DNA from: Effrenium voratum | Lineage: Eukaryota; Sar; Dinophyceae; Suessiales; Symbiodiniaceae | Assembly (NCBI GenBank): GCA_963377175.1 | Contig: CAUJNA010000171.1 | Location: 45,001 to 109,000 of the forward strand | Direction: 5' to 3' | Length of the DNA: 64,000 nucleotides | Shown: positions 63,476 through 64,000 of the stretch, one piece after another | How the letters are laid out: the number at the start of each line of letters is the position of its first letter | Position numbering within the stretch: the first letter of the stretch is position 1 | Notes under the pieces: generated by a model | The model's input: only the letters and a program-made list of their open reading frames with translations | Told to the model about the DNA's origin: nothing | Database searches by the model: none | Position numbers and translations under genes: made by a program

Positions 63476-63575
63476 GCCAGCCCCGCCGCTCTCGCGCCAC
63501 CACGCTTGGCAGCGTCACGCACGCGGAAGGCCTGGGTCATGGGGCACAGCTGACAGGCCTCCCCGCTGCAACCGA
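63476..63575 (-). CDS. Candidate host exon
   Basis: Minus-strand segment ACQLCPMTQAFRVRDAAKRG followed by GARAAGL, with AG then G upstream and a GC or later donor. Other frames are also open. Weak. Confidence 0.3.
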
Positions 63576-64000
63576 AAGGAACAGCATCTGGCGTGCCAAT
63601 GTGGTTGTTACCACTTTCTGGGATGTCAAATAACCTTCCTGGTCTTGTTTGAGGGTGTACGCTTGCTTTAGCGCATGTTGTACTGCTGGGTGCTGGTAGC
63701 CTGCTATCGTCAGCGGGTTCATGACAGGGTGAAGACGAGCCCGCCCTTCCCTACAGCCATGTTGTGGAAGCACGATTTGGAATCGCCATGAAACCATGGC
63801 AACAAGACATGGAATGCCCAAAGAGATGCCATTCATCTAGGCTAGTTGGAAGGGCCCAAAAGCTACACGTGGTGCAAGTCAATGGGATGTGAGGATGCAC
63901 TCAATCTCGTATCTCAACAAACACAGGCATGCTGAACACGTCCCCAACGCCCCACCAGCGAGCTGAGCGCTGCGCGTGGCGCTGCAGCAAGGAGTCCACT
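63576..64000. other. Host DNA, no recognisable gene
   Basis: No exon, repeat or RNA gene was recognised up to the window end. Confidence 0.4.

Overview
The window is nuclear DNA of a eukaryotic alga, very probably a dinoflagellate, carrying a ~20.1 kb integrated DNA virus of the Polinton-like virus (PLV)/Maverick kind. Two lines of evidence point to a dinoflagellate. The flanks are GC-rich, gene-sparse and full of simple repeats. The one host gene that can be read across several exons, a homologue of SSNA1/DIP13 at 17.6-20.0 kb on the minus strand, has introns that start with GA, GC or GT and always end in AG followed by G, a pattern described for dinoflagellate genomes.

Layout. 1-41.9 kb: host DNA. 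Every convincing host exon lies on the minus strand: candidates at 2.5, 4.8 and 7.5 kb, the SSNA1 gene, decayed coding stretches at 24.6-27.5 kb, and short GC-rich exons from 27.6 to 41.6 kb, including a three-exon run at 32.2-33.1 kb. Between them are microsatellites, minisatellites (a 14-bp unit at 25.4-25.8 kb), a diverged repeat cluster (20.7-24.5 kb) and a MITE-like inverted repeat (15.7 kb). 41,932-62,077: the AT-rich viral element, bounded by ~460-bp terminal inverted repeats and flanked by GGGGG on both sides. 62.1-64.0 kb: host DNA again, with more candidate minus-strand exons.

The element encodes a protein-primed family B DNA polymerase, an rve (DDE) integrase, an A32-like packaging ATPase, a double jelly-roll major capsid protein, a penton-like minor capsid protein, a two-part tail-fibre-like protein with a C-terminal S74 chaperone domain, a lipase-like protein, a cytosine-C5 DNA methyltransferase, a GIY-YIG nuclease and several small zinc-binding, F-box-like or disordered proteins. 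No adenovirus-type maturation protease was found. The polymerase and integrase would copy and insert the genome through the inverted repeats. The ATPase, capsid and penton proteins would build the particle, and the fibre and lipase may act at the host surface or membrane.

Several genes are broken: the major capsid gene by a stop and a frameshift, the fibre by one in-frame TAG, and the polymerase and one small gene by single-base shifts in homopolymers. The copy therefore looks like a recent but decaying provirus, unless some of these sites are recoded or are assembly errors. Perfect AT stem-loops just after several viral stop codons, a shared CTTAAAGA motif upstream of polymerase-side genes, and a disordered protein with three evenly spaced KATQT motifs (LC8 dynein light-chain binding type) are the most interesting points.
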